Of a DNA stretch of 64,000 nucleotides, positions 22,195 through 33,933 are shown piece by piece. The stretch spans positions 114,941 to 178,940 of the forward strand of contig ML769483.1 in the NCBI GenBank assembly GCA_009733575.1. The letters run 5' to 3'. How positions within the stretch are numbered: position 1 is the first letter of the stretch; each line of letters begins with the position of its first letter. Made by a program: the position numbers and the translations under genes. The notes below the pieces were generated by a model that worked only from the letters and a program-made list of their open reading frames with translations, was not told where the DNA came from and searched no databases. This DNA comes from Gymnopus androsaceus JB14. Lineage: Eukaryota; Basidiomycota; Agaricomycetes; Agaricales; Omphalotaceae.

Positions 22195-23311
22195 TGTCAG
22201 GCCTTGGCTCATTTCTCATCCGCTATCCACCCGCTGATGTTTCCCACGCTTCCTGGCCATCCGCGGATACTTCCCACGCTTCCTGACCGTCCGCGGATAC
22301 TTCCCGCACTCATTACCTACATTGCGGGCACTTTCCATGCTTATTTACCATTTATCCTGCCTGCCGGGCACTTTCTGCATGTGATTACCACTTATCCTGC
22401 CTCCCGGGTGCCTCCCACACTTGATAACCATCCATCAGGCCCTCCCGACGACTTACACAGCCACCCTACAGTATATAAGTAGACACCCCGAGTCCATGCA
22501 CCCCAGTCTGTTATTACCATTGTTACCGAATCGATCCCGTTTTGCTCTGTCTCTGTCTCTGTCTCTCTATTTCTATCTGTTCTAACCAGCTGTGCCTTCC
22601 GAGCTCCGTTCGAAGGCCCACTGTCATCTGCATTAACTGCGAGGCTCTGTCCGTAGATACCAAATCTACGTCCAGAGCTCACTGTCTTCTATCTCTGTTT
22701 ACAACTTTACAACCAAAGCTCCCCGGGAGCTTCCTATTTGGGTTTTGCTACCTCTAGAACCTCTGGGACCGTCCGCTTTCACTCAATTCCGTCCGCTCCC
22801 ACGCTATTTCCATCCGCTCTCACGCTATTCCGTCCGCTCTCACACTATTCCCATCCGCTTTCACCCTATTCCATCCACTCCCACGCTATTTCCGTCCGCT
22901 TTTGCACTATTCCGTCCGCTCCCACGCTATTTCCGCCCGCTTTCACCCTATTCCACCCGCTCTCACGCTATTTCCGTCCGCATTTGCTGTATTCCATCCG
23001 CATTATCCATATTTGGACTTATTACACCTTTTTGGACCACCCCTTCACCCATATTCCATCTGCTCCCACTCATTTCTGGTCGTCGGACCACAATACCACC
23101 CGCTTCCTCCTGATTATGTCAGCGGGTGGCCCGTACACTGTTCCTTGCACCTCTGAGGCTTGTACTGTTCCGTACAACACTCATACTACTGTCCAGACCC
23201 ACCTTACGGCACGGTTACCCCGGGTGGTCACATTTGGTCTCCACCTACATCTAGGTGCGAGACATTCGGGATACGTTGGTCCGAGATCCGTTTCGTGCAC
23301 CGGGTCTCACA
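22195..23311. repeat. solo LTR, 1.1 kb
   Basis: Starts TGTCAGGCC, ends GGGTCTCACA, and is flanked by exact GATGG duplications (22,190 and 23,312). The paired copy at 53,085 has the empty site ACCATC. A single LTR without internal region indicates recombination between two LTRs. It contains a TATATAAG box near 22,473 and a TCTGTCTCTGTC run. Confidence 0.92.
22770..23005. repeat. 21-bp minisatellite inside the solo LTR
   Basis: About eleven imperfect units of CCGTCCGCTCCCACGCTATTT. The apparent Ser/Pro/His-rich open readings across it follow from the repeat and are not a gene. Confidence 0.85.
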
Positions 23312-23554
23312 GATGGTAAAAAGCTAAGGTATGTTGCTATATAATTATTGTAATATAGAATATTGGCAGGCGCGGGAATGTGCTGCCGCTGGTAGAGACT
23401 GGTTTCCTGCCAATCGGGAATCGGGGACATTGCAGAATTACAAAATAAGTACTTGAAAGAGAGAGAAGCAATGGGTACTAAAGTATATCAGATGTATAAC
23501 TATAAAAATCTGTATGGCAGTGGTAACAGCTACCAAAAGGTCAGGTCTTTTTGT

Positions 23555-23745
23555 GATACCTAAGCCAGCAGGGTTCAATTTTCAATGGTGCCATTTCGAA
23601 AAATTTGATCAATATTTGGTAACCAGGTAGTATTTTGCACAAGCTGAATATTAAACATATGTAAATGGTGCCACTTCGAAGAATTTGATCAATATTTAAC
23701 AAGCAGGTTGTATTCTGTACAAGGTGCTTATTAAGCATAAGTGAA
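23555..23745. repeat. 80-bp tandem repeat, short allele
   Basis: Two units of a repeat with TGGTGCCATTTCGAA and TTTGATCAATATTT. The same array has four to five units in the other Helitron-like copy (52,480-52,880). Confidence 0.85.
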
Positions 23746-24670
23746 ACTAAATTAGAGCAGTGCTTCATTGGTTTGAATGTTGTTCAAAGGAAAAGAAGAG
23801 TCTTGCTGTGGGAAGATATTATGTAAACTGGCACTGATGAGTGTCCCAGTAATAAACTCTTATATTGAGGCAAAATCAAGAGTACCACTTTGCATAGAGC
23901 ATTGCACATTCCTTATTTGGTTAATCCATCTCAATTGTTTTTGAATCCTCTTCATATTAAGATGGGAGTATGAAAGTCATAACAACACCAACTTCTTGTG
24001 ATGACAATTGGGTGGATTACTCTGCAATAGTTTGGATGACATTCAAAAGAAAAGAAGAACACTTACCATGGGAATATATTACGTAAATTATTGCCAATGA
24101 GTGCTAAAGTAATGAACACCTATATTGAGGCAAAGTCAAGAGTACTACTGCACACAGAGCATTATACATTTGATTTTGGGTCAATCCACCTCTGAATTTT
24201 TGTGAATCCTCTTTATATTAAGATAGGAATATAAATCTTGCAGGAGCACTCACTTCATGCAGTAACAATTGGGTGGATTGCACTCTAGTAGTTTGGATGA
24301 CGTTTTTTTCTTTAAAAAAAGAGTGCCTAAAAATAAGAGTGTCTAAAATTTCCAAACGGAGATCCACACAGTTACAGCACTAGGAGAAATTCCCACTGTA
24401 AACTTAATGCCTAAAGAACCGAGTTTCGTAAAGTAAGGACTCGGAACTCAAGTAATTATAAAACTTAAAGAATCTCAAGTACCTGAGTAAAGTAAAGTCT
24501 GAGCAAGTTAAATATATAATTTACTCAAAGGTGAAGAATGTTGCTTGAGAACATACTTAAATATACTTAAGTATAAAACGACTTTCTTAAGAAAATGTGC
24601 CCTAGATTTACACAATGTCAAGATGTTAAGAAATATTTCTGCTATTGAGCTCACAGAACAATTACAAAAA

Positions 24671-26029
24671 TTACAGGCACATATAGAACAGCGAATACAA
24701 CAGCGAATCAATATGACATGCGACAATCAGCACCAGAACCAGCAGCGGAACTGGTTGAAAGGCCGGTAGCATATCTAAGTACCCTGCAATGAAGCGGACC
24801 GTTCCCAGAAAATGTCGCACTTCAGAGGCGCAAGTCGGCGTAGGGTAATTCACTATAGCTTCAACTTTTGAAGATTGAACTTCCACCCCGCGCCTAGAGA
24901 TGTGGTGTCCAAGAAAATCGAGTTCGGGCAAGTAAAATTTGCATTTCTTGGGGTTCATGTAGAGCTTGTTCCGACGAAGCGCTTCAAGGATCAGGCAAAC
25001 ATGTTCTGCATGTTCCTCCTCCGAATTCGACCATATAATAATGTCATCCACGTAGATATAACATAATTTACCACTGTATTCGCGCAGAGCTTGAGTTACG
25101 CAACGTTGGTGGCAAGCAGGAGCGTTACGTAGACCTTGAGGCATCACAGTCCACTCGTAAAGACCCATCGGCGTGTGTACAATGCAAAGCTTAATAGACT
25201 CTTCTTCCATATGAGTCTGAAAAAACGAGTCCGTCATGTCCTTCTTTCCAAACACTTTCCCTTTCGCGCATGCCGCAATAATGTCATCAATTCTAGGCAG
25301 AGGGTGACGGTCGGGAACAGTGTTCGCGTTTACTTTACAAAAATCATTATAACCCAATGAGGCTGCGCGCTTGGATCATTAGGAAAGCAGGTGACAAATA
25401 AGGTGAATTAGAAGGCCGTATACGGCCAGTGTCAAGATGCTGTTGAATCAATGTGGACCAGGCATCCTTGAATTTCCGTGGAGATGCATAGCCTCGCGTC
25501 TGAATAACCTGATTAGCATCCTTCAATGTAATTTTGCAGGTAATATCATCTGGCAAATCCTTGCTGTGTGCAATCAGCATGAAAACGTCTGCATATTCTG
25601 ATTTAAACGCGTCCAAGAGCCCATCCAATCGCTCGCAATCTTCTAGCTCCTCAATGCGATCACAGACAGCGGCTACAACATCAAAGCCACGAATAGGATG
25701 TTCTGAATGAGTGAAACGGTGAAAATTCTTTCTATCATAAATGAATGCAATCATTTCCACAAAGACAAGTTTCTTTTGTGCCAAAATATCTTGTTGATTA
25801 AGTAGTAAACGATGGCGCCGCTCTTTAGGCGTAGTAGGTAGGGGCGGTGGTACAGGTAAGGTAGGGTTCAAGAGGTAAAAGCTGGACTTTTTATCAATAA
25901 CAGTCCGTGAATCATAGTCAATGACAAGCTGGTTATGAGTAAGAAAGGGCAAACCGAGAATCATTGGTGCACATAAGGTAGGAACAATGAGCGCACGGAC
26001 AGTGCGAGAATACCACAACAGGGAAGGAT
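24671..26029 (-). pseudogene. gypsy protease-RT region
   Basis: From 26,018 down, APMILGLPFLTHNQLVIDY is the protease end and a linker leads to FSEYADVF-like sequence and RT entry (KDAWSTLIQQHLDTGRIRPS). A frame change near 25,355 is followed by FCKVNANTVPDRHPLPRIDD, TDSFFQT, YEWTVMPQGLRNAPACHQ and the catalytic box YVDDIIIWSN. The reading ends after VRHFLGTVRF, where the element is cut. In-frame breaks and loss of the RNase H/integrase half make it inactive. Confidence 0.9.
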
Positions 26030-26874
26030 TATGAAAGCATTTTTCATCATTTAATGTACACCTTGGTCAAAATTGGCTGTTTCTGCTTGATGGATGTACT
26101 TTTCGCACATATTTTGTACTTTGTGTGTGTACATAAGCACGATCATTACTTCTCTTGCATACTTGGTGTTCACTCTGTGTGATTAGTTTTGACAGATCTC
26201 TCAGTACTACTTGAGTTTACCGGTGGTTAGTCCTACTTCTGACTACTTACAAGTGTACTTCTGAGTACTTCTGAGTACTTCTAACTACTTAAAAGTGTAC
26301 TGCTGAGTACTTCTGAGTACTTTTAACTACTTAAAAGTGTACTTCTGAGTACTTCTGAGTACTTCAGACTACTTAAAAGTGTACTTCTGAGTTCGTCTAA
26401 GGCACTATTGGTCCTTTCGAAGCCAAAGGTCTTGGGAAGGCCGTGAGAACTTTGCCAAAATCTTGCTGCAAGATCGAAGTTGCAGCAAGATTTTGGCAAA
26501 GTTCACACACTACTACTACTACCAATAGTAATAGCAATACTACAATGGCTCGAGTCTAAGGCCGACTCTTGCTTAAGTACCATAAGTGCCTGTGACATCA
26601 CTGAACATTAATGAGTATCAGTCGATCTCTTGAAAAATCTAATAAGATTCACCGGTACTCACCGGTACTCAGAAGCAGATGAATAGATAACTGGGTATTA
26701 GCAGTACGCACAAATGTATTTCTAAGTATGTCATCAACTCCTAGTTGACACAAAGTAAGCATACAAAGTACATTTGATGATGTTGAAGTAGGCTGTAGCT
26801 GCACAAACCACTATGTACATAAAGTAGGTTACACTCTCATCCGACCTCTTTTTCCGATGAAAAATACCGTCATA
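26030..26874. mobile_element. unclassified inverted-repeat element, 6-bp duplication
   Basis: An 845-bp insert starts TATGAAAGCATTTTTCATC and ends in the inverse form (rev. TATGACGGTATTTTTCATC). AAGGAT flanks it on both sides (26,024 and 26,875), and removal restores IDDPSLLWYSR across the protease. Inside are tandem GAGTACTTCT units (26,205-26,400) and a 65-bp stem-loop (26,442-26,507, TTGCCAAAATCTTGCTGCAA arm). No transposase. Confidence 0.82.
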
Positions 26875-29017
26875 AAGGATCGTCAATTTGTAATTTGCAG
26901 AATTCATTCAAAGAAAAACTTTCATTGGAACCCGAGGACATTGCAAGCGACATCTCTTGAGGACGTCTCATACAATAATGTTTCCAGCCTAGAGATGTAG
27001 CAAGGTTAGCGTGGATCAATATGAAAGGGCAAGCGCTATCAAGCAAAAGATTCTCAACAGCAAACCCATTTGGGGCATTGATCTTTACACACCACTCAAG
27101 GTGTGGAAGAACAAGAGGCATGTCATCAGTACTCACTGAGTAAGAGTGGGTATGTTGTTGACCTCCAACCTGATCCTTGCTGGAGTTGCCATGTTCCAAG
27201 AGTTGTCTATGAAGGTGTTCCTTGTGTGTCGTGTCTTGAACACGTCGACAGTCATCAACCTCTCCACTGTCCTTCTCAGCAGACTCGGTAGACAATGAGG
27301 AAGAATGAGATTGAGAGTGTTGGCGACTACGACTAACAGAGCGACAGGAGCTTGAGCAACGAGAATCAGAATGACCTGATCCGCATCCATGATGGTGGAC
27401 GTTACATCCATGCGAGGGAGAGACTAGATTGTGGCTAGAGCCTTGTTTGTCAATGTAGTATTCACATGCATTCCTCCAAGCAGGAACCAACGCAGCCACA
27501 GGATGACGAACTGGACAAGACGCGGATTTGTAGTTGAAACCATGTTCAAGAGCATTACTGTAGACAGCCGCGCCAGAAGAGGAGTGAACAATAGGGTGTG
27601 AGCCATACACAGCATGTATGCCATGCGGCTGGATAGTGAATGAAGACGGGGCTGAGGCAGGGTCACTAAGGTCAGGCATTTTTGTCAAAGCCTCCCTAGG
27701 TCTAACTGCCGTGACACAACGCTGAAGGTTTTGAGATGCAGGGTTCTGTTTGAGAATAAACTTGTAAGGAATGAAATTATTGGGCTTCTTTGCATGGATC
27801 AACTTTGCGAGCATGACATCTGCATTGGTGAAGGGGTGATAAGGAACCATCAAGCAAGGAGGGCCTTTTGTAGGGCAGTGGCCACTCTGATGACCTGTGA
27901 AGAGGTTATAGCAATGGAAAGAAGCCTCTGTGCCCATGAGTGGGGCACATTGAGTGTCTGGACCACCAGGACCCAGCTTCGGGAAACTGTATGCATCCGC
28001 AGGGCCATGGTTAGGCGCAGACAAGGACGGGATGACAACCTGTTGGTCGTCCTTCTTGCCACAGCCAACATCATTGTGTTTAAAATAGTTGGAATAAGCA
28101 GGAGGACTGGGAGGGTGACGTTCTTTGACAACCAAGCATTTCTCCTTCCACTTGTCATAGGGCAAGGATTCTTCCACCTGGCAGTGGCAAAGGTCATCAC
28201 GGAACCTAGGAGTAATCTTCTGCAAAATGAGGAGCTTGATCTCCGCATCGGACTTGTGGAACTGCATCCCTCAGAAGACACTTATTGTGAGCTTCCATGA
28301 GTTTGGCAAGGTCACCAAAACCCTGTGAGGTTGCCCTCATGACGTAGTTGTCCTTCTTTGCATCGTAAATACGAGCCCATTCACAACCGAGAATTGCATT
28401 CAGATGGCATCAAAGAAAGGGCATTTGAGGAATTCACCTGGCACATTCGGATAAGCGGGATTTGGCTCAACCCACTTCAACAGGTGAAGCCTAGGACCGA
28501 GCCCATCAATGATATCGCGAAGATTTGAGAACTTCATGAAGCAAGCAACAAACTCTCTCTTCATCTCATCCTCATCTGTCATTTTACGCTTGGTATAGTT
28601 AAGCACGGCGTATGTCCACAGCTCTTCCAAGTTGTCAAGCATGGGATGAGGTATGAGGAGGAGACAACCAGACTTATGTCCACCCATGTCAATGGTGTTA
28701 TTGCCATTAGGGTTTGGGGATATATCATCATTGGATATAGAGGATGTGTTTGACAGAGTAGGGGAAGGAGGCAGAGGTACGACAGCTGTCACAGGTGTAG
28801 GAGTACCAGAAATAAGACTAGGCGAGGTACTGCGACTCTCCACAATGTTGTAATCCGAGCCGTTCTCAATGAGAGCTCCTTGAGAAGGCACAAACGCAGT
28901 AGACGAGCTTGGCGGTACAGGGATAGAGCTGAGTGCCTTCGAGCACAAGCCTCTCGATCCAAGGATGCAGAGGACAAGGGTTTCTTGGTCGAGGAAGCAT
29001 TGTTGCTGGTCATGCAA
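26875..29017 (-). pseudogene. gypsy Gag and protease start
   Basis: The N-terminal part (29,017-28,400) is Ser/Pro-rich and ends in KMTDEDEMKREFVACFMKFS and LKWVEPNPAYPNVPGEF. After a frame change near 28,390 the reading continues (IKLLILQKITPRFRDDL, YDKWKEKCLV). The zinc knuckle reads CYNLFTGHQSGHC, with Leu where the second Cys belongs. The protease active site at about 27,040 reads LLLDSACPF, with Ala in place of the usual Gly or Thr after Asp-Ser. Both altered key positions and the frame breaks show a dead copy. Confidence 0.82.
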
Positions 29018-29090
29018 CTAGACAACAATGTTAGCGAGGGTTCAGGAGACATGGGGACAAGGATAACAACAAGATTACGCAATGCATGTC

Positions 29091-30121
29091 AAGGGCAAGG
29101 TTTTAACAAGACAAGAGTGTGTCAGAGACACCAAGAGATGTGGAACAATGAATGTGATTTACACAAATAACACAACGAGACAGGGTGCATGGGGCAAGGG
29201 AGAACGAGGACGAGACGAAGGAAAATTTATATGTATATATGCGAGAAAAATTGCTTTTCTATAGTCAAGGAAGACTATATGAATGGGCGAGATAAAAAAA
29301 GGAAACTCAACGAAGGGTATTGTCGACGAGAGGAGCGTGTTGTAGATATCAAAAAAAAAAGTGTAAATGTCACATACACAACGACACTCACATTCAGACA
29401 CTTGATAGGACCACGCTGTATTGCTAAACACATGCAGAGAAAAGAGACAAGTATTGTACAATACAAGATAGTGGTGGTAAGAGTAAGAAGAAAAGGTAGG
29501 TATGTAAATACAGGGATCAATCTATAAGTAGTGCCGGTAGGCCGAGCATGGGGTAAGCTGAGCGTAAGCGCTGAGAGCGCTTACAACTGTGAAAGCTTTC
29601 AGTTCAGCCTTTTTTTCATTTTAACTGAATACTCTACTGATATGTACATTATTGGTAAACTTGGTAGCTTGACTGAATGATTATTTTTTGCTCAAAATTT
29701 CACTACTCACAAGCAATTTTTTGAATGAAAGTTGTTTAGCATTTTGTTCGAGCGGATTTTTTGTACTTTTGGCATGTTACTTTTCTCACACTCAATTGAA
29801 TTGCATCTCTAAACCCTAGAAATTTGTGGCGGGAAACTATCATTTACAACATATTTCCCTGAACTAATTTCGGCCTCCATTCATTCGATCTCGTGAAGTG
29901 ATTAGAGTAAAAGTTGTACCACTATCATAACCGCAGTTCTATCGTCATTGTCTACCTGCAATATAATCACCGAGTTAAACATGCACCCAAGCCTATTGCT
30001 TGACCTGGTAAAGAGCCTGAGCTGCGCATACTCAATCATGCGCAATCCTTACAGATACAGGACAGGAAGAACGCTTCGTAATTCTATTTTTTGATCAAGT
30101 CTTAAACTCAGATGATATAAC
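29091..30121. other. non-coding stretch between gypsy and MIF gene
   Basis: No gene is supported. Minus-strand pyrimidine-rich sequence at 29,160-29,500 may be the gypsy leader. Small hairpins occur near 29,570-29,612 (GTAAGCGCT/AGCGCTTAC and TGAAAGCTTTCA). The remainder up to the MIF stop codon is plain A/T-rich DNA and probably serves as the MIF 3' flank. Confidence 0.35.
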
Positions 30122-30710
30122 TTATTTTCCCATTTGCTTCAACAAAATATCAAAAGTGGTACTCTGGAAGCCAAGGCGGTCAGGACCTGGGTCATTGAAG
30201 ACGCTGAGCGCATCAAGTTAGAAATGGAGATTGTTAGTAATGAAAGGAAAGATACACGTACATGTAGCCGCGGTCGTGGGGGACTCCAAGCTCCGCCTCT
30301 AAGAAGGCAAAGAACTTTTTGCTGTAGTCGGCGTTGTTGGAAGTAGGAAGTCCCAGAACAGTAAGCTGGATAGCCGTTAACGTTGTTGACGTGAGATGAA
30401 GGAACACGTACAATTGTCATATAGAAGGCAGGCTCGTGGGTGCCGGCAAAAATGAGGCCCTCATTATACTTGTACATGACGGTCCAGTACTTGTCCATGC
30501 CGAGAACGTTGATGCCTTCCTAAGTAGAAGGAGCGCGATGCGTTGAATTGGGCTCGGAAATCTCTGGGAGGGACTGTACCTTGGCCAATGCAGATGTGAA
30601 GGCTTTTTCATCGTTAACCTGGTGAAATGATGCCCGTAAGTAATGGAGAGGAGTCAGTGGGGATAAAATTCGCTGACTTTTACATTAGTAGTGATTTCAA
30701 GGATAGGCAT
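30122..30710 (-). CDS. MIF-like tautomerase, five exons, intact
   Basis: Exons on the minus strand: 30,710-30,684, 30,618-30,580, 30,519-30,412, 30,365-30,262 and 30,203-30,122, with GT-AG introns of 45-65 nt and agreeing phases. They give about 118 residues, the usual length of macrophage migration inhibitory factor homologues. The start is Met-Pro, so the catalytic N-terminal Pro would be exposed after Met removal (PILEITTNV). Further family segments are NEGLIFAGTHEPAF, ADYSKKFFAFLEAELGVP, HDRGYIVFNDPG and LGFQSTTFDIL. The family forms trimers and tautomerises keto/enol substrates; the fungal role is not settled. No stops or frameshifts, unlike nearly everything around it. It lies alone between transposon blocks, with no operon-like neighbour. 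Confidence 0.88.
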
Positions 30711-32093
30711 GGTGGGCAGATGAAGATGCGGTTCAGTTATAGAGTTTATATACACTTTCTAGGACTTGATATACAATTACAATTGATAGTTGAGTAACGC
30801 GTCACTGAAGTCACAATTTACTAGCTGTTGACCAAAACGAACTCGGCTCAGGCCATCACGTATCACAATGAATGACTATCAACCGTAATAGTGCAGTAAG
30901 GGGGGCAACTCGTAAGTCTTACAATACACCCAGGCTACCCCTTCATCTCAGGCTGGCCTGAAACCTGATTGCTCGAAGGTTGTTTATGGATGAAAAAGAA
31001 CATCTGAGGACGACTGGACTTGATGAATTGATGAACTGTGAGTCTTAGCAATCTATCCAACTATATTCTGCTTAGCGTCTGAACGGAGCAACAACACCTG
31101 ACCTACGAATTCGTTGTATGGGAGTCAAGATCCGGCTTGAGTGTTTGCACGGGAACCGTAAATGCGGGTGTGCCGAGATAAGGACAGCATCCGTGTAGGA
31201 CGGGAGTTTGACAGATGCGAAGTTCGACAGATGTCAAGCACGACCGGATAGGTACTCTTTTATGATGATATGATGCTGGATGCCGTGGGTAAATATCGTC
31301 GAGCTACATATTTCGGTCACAGTCTGATGGCAAATTTGTGGACGGATCCGTTCTTCATCGAATAGCCAGTATATCTTTCTTAGGCCATTTTAAACTAAAC
31401 TTGAAGTGAGGAGGAGCTGAATGGTAGGCTGTGTCAGTTCCTTTTCTTCAGGCGGTCCACTTTTTTAAAAACAGCTGTAAAGGGACGGAATTGCATTACT
31501 TATTCCATCAGTCAGAACTCACATTGCAACCCTGAGATCGATTCATCTTTACATTCATGGGTAAATGTGTCCAGAAATACACGCCTGATAACGGTGAACC
31601 TCCAAACATACCCAAACCTGGATTTTTACCCCTTGACGTTGACCAATATATAGCATCAGATAGCTGATATTTGCAGTGAAAGTATTTCCTGAATTTTTCA
31701 GGCACGGTTTTAAGTTTGGCACTATTGCTGGCACTCCCCACTATAAATTACTCATGCACCGCGGGGATTAGATGATGTCGGGGCGGCGAATATGATGATG
31801 TTATTGAGCGGCTGGGAACAATATCATCTCAATTTCAGTTGAGCAGAAGATTTAAATAACCTTACCATAGAAGTTGCACTGAAATTGTGAGGTCATTTCA
31901 ATAACATTGAGCTAAACATTGCCAAACATGCTTGGTTAGTGGTCAGGGGTTGGGGCTAGGGTTTGGGGTTCCCACCTATCAAAATAAGCGCAAACAAGGC
32001 TTTAGAGTGCCTGCCGACCCCCCCGAGCACAGCGAGGGAGGGGAGGGAAGCGGAGGCAGGCCCGAAGTTTGCACACTGAATACAGTACTAGTA
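30711..32093. other. non-coding stretch upstream of the MIF gene
   Basis: The first few hundred bases beyond 30,710 should hold the MIF promoter, but no clear TATA box or motif was found. A minus-strand reading at 31,741-31,508 (KLKTVPEKFRKYFHCKYQLS) has no recognised family. A GC-rich block near 32,015-32,065 stands out in base composition. Confidence 0.35.
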
Positions 32094-32597
32094 CTAATAG
32101 TAATTGATGGGATTTACAATTGAGGTAATTTGCATACCTGAGTAAAACTTACAATTGTGATCATTTTCGTTTACAAGATCTGTGTCTGGGGCTCCCATAT
32201 CGCACACTCTCTCTATCAAAATAAAACATTGTGTGGCATTCTGGTTTGTCCATTTGTTTGCATCCAATCTGACTCCACAAATCTGGTTATCTCGGAACAT
32301 ATGCTTCATGTAAGCATAGTTAATGTGACCTAAGATGCAGTGTACCTTGTATAGTGATACCAATCTACCAATCTTAGTCAAATAACCATGTTTCCATGAT
32401 GGGATCTGGTATAGTCCATTGGTCCTTGCGATAACTCTAATAAGTTTCCCATGAGGATCTTTGGTCATCATTGTGCCTTTAGCGGTATAGATGGAGTAAC
32501 CATCATCATTGAGTTTTCCCAATGAGATAAGAGTGTTGGGAGTGTCTGGACATAAAATGGTATCTCCCCAAGATGAAATTTTGGTGATATTTTCCAC
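32094..32597 (-). pseudogene. copia fragment, inverted part (Gag-pre-integrase)
   Basis: Minus-strand reading: CPDTPNTLISLGKLNDDGYS, NGLYQIPSWKHGY, HCILGHINYAYMKHMFRDNQ. It is the region before the integrase core and is closely similar in protein to 48,840-48,480 of the young copia element. It points opposite to the adjoining integrase part at 32,598, so a piece of this old copy has been inverted. Confidence 0.85.
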
Positions 32598-33671
32598 ATG
32601 GATGTGTGGACCAGCTTCAACTAAGATGGTAAACCATTGTATTTACATGCTGACTATAATTGATGAAGCAACCAATTGGTTAGAGGAACCCCTAATGAAG
32701 TCCAAGGATGAGTCATTTGCAGAGTACATGGTTCTCCAAACAGGTCTCCAGACTCAGTACAGCACTACTGTAAAAGTTCTCCACTCCAATCACAGGGGAG
32801 AGTTTCTCAGTAACAAATTCATGGCATATCTGGAATGAATCAGTACATGATGATGTCTCATGGCACACAACACCCTGGAACACAATGGTATAGCGGAACA
32901 TGCACATCAAACTTAACTGAATGCAGTTTGAAGTCTTTTGATCTCATCAGGACTCCCAAAATGGCTTTGGGGTTTTATGATGAAATATGCAGTATATGTT
33001 TGGAACAGGATGCTGAAGATGGCCATTGGAATGGCTACACCTTATGAGAAATGGTTTGGAACAAACCAGATATTACTAATCTTCATATCTTCAGCAGTAC
33101 AGTTAAAGACCATTATCTTATACAAGAAATCAATACATCATCAATATTGGTGCACCCACTGAGTTTCAGAAAAAATGTGTGCAGGAAAACATGTTCATAT
33201 TACATTAGAGAACCTACCTAAATAATCTAAAAATTCTTCGGATTTTTTGGATTTACGGAGCACAGAAAAACGTTGTATAACACAGTGATCTTATTCACAT
33301 CAAAATCCCACCCTTTTCAGCATCTCCATGGCAACGAGCACACAAGGTCCCAATAACATCTATGGTACTAAAAACATCAATTCGATGTCCTAGAATGATA
33401 TTCAGTTGTCCTAAATCCAACCCATATTTTCGGTGGCTTTCTACATGTAGAAAAAGTTTGTATAAGTAGGTGATCTTGTATAATAGACCAATCTTTAACT
33501 ATATTATTTATGACATATGCAAAAAGGAACCCAGCAAATTGGAACCACAGGCACAAGAAGGACATCAGATAGGACTCAAACCTGAATTGAATGGTCACTA
33601 CATCTATTGGCCAACATGTCACACTGTCACAACAGAGAGGAATGTAGTTTTCTCTGACAGGCAGATTTAAC
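32598..33671 (+). pseudogene. copia fragment, integrase core
   Basis: Plus-strand reading: ASTKMVNHCIYMLTIIDEAT, VLHSNHRGEFLSNKF (first D changed, H-S-N-H in place of HSDRG), then a frameshifted stretch still recognisable as SSGLPKWLWGFMMKYAVYVW. After a MITE it resumes at KLEPQAQEGHQIGL and ERNVVFSDRQI and stops at TAA 33,667-33,669 where Gln is expected. The fold-back element at 33,678 then interrupts; the reading continues at 40,743. Confidence 0.88.
33100..33501. mobile_element. TA-flanked MITE in copia
   Basis: Ends CAGTTAAAGACC and inverse (TCTTTAACTA), TA on both sides; it splits the copia reading between IFSS and YAKRNP. Internal part is A/T-rich and non-coding. End sequence resembles the MITE at 45,223. 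Confidence 0.8.
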
Positions 33672-33933
33672 CCATTGTGCTTCAGGCTACCACAATTTAT
33701 ATCATGTTAGATAGGCCAAAGTGTAACAATCCAGTATCTAATATGAAGTAAATCCACAGGAATCCGGGGCCATGGATTCCAGGGTGCCAGGACCTCTGGG
33801 ACCTCTGGATTCCAGATGTCCTGGATTTCATGACTCCTTAGTATTGACTACCAAAGAGCTTTTGATAGTGATAGTGATGACTGCCTCATGAAGTCATCTG
33901 ACAACCTATTTCTACTGATCCCATCAATATGCA

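Larger units (their letters stand above)
20818..24445 (-). mobile_element. Helitron-like element, copy 1
   Basis: Reading on the minus strand, the element starts TCCGAGTCCTTACTTTAC and ends with a TGCCA-GCA-TGGCA hairpin, six bases, then CTAG before a T, the terminal pattern of Helitrons. The inverted copy at 51,471 shares both ends. This copy contains a hAT remnant (21,454-22,142) and a solo LTR (22,195-23,311) that the other copy lacks. No Rep/helicase gene is present, so it is non-autonomous. A minus-strand reading at 21,128-20,874 (NKAAQLNSGWPGNNNVRSE, VDDFLQACAKAQAASQKALC) may be captured gene sequence; I do not recognise it. The base before TC is T rather than the usual A, so the class is probable, not proven. 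Confidence 0.72.
24671..29090 (-). mobile_element. second gypsy element, truncated and decayed
   Basis: On the minus strand, gag, protease and RT follow in order, interrupted by an 845-bp insert. RNase H and integrase are missing because the element stops near 24,770. No LTR could be bounded, although the region 29,090-29,500 has the pyrimidine-rich look of a gypsy leader. Confidence 0.88.

Noticed and set aside
22738..23319. Ser/Pro/His-rich protein gene
   Set aside because: The open readings in several frames follow from a 21-bp minisatellite inside a proven solo LTR.
24545..24769. Small plus-strand Gln-rich protein
   Set aside because: It overlaps the truncated end of the minus-strand gypsy and has low-complexity CAG content; no motif.
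29571..29612. Rho-independent terminator or RNA gene from hairpins
   Set aside because: Short palindromes in a eukaryotic intergenic stretch without any supporting transcript features.
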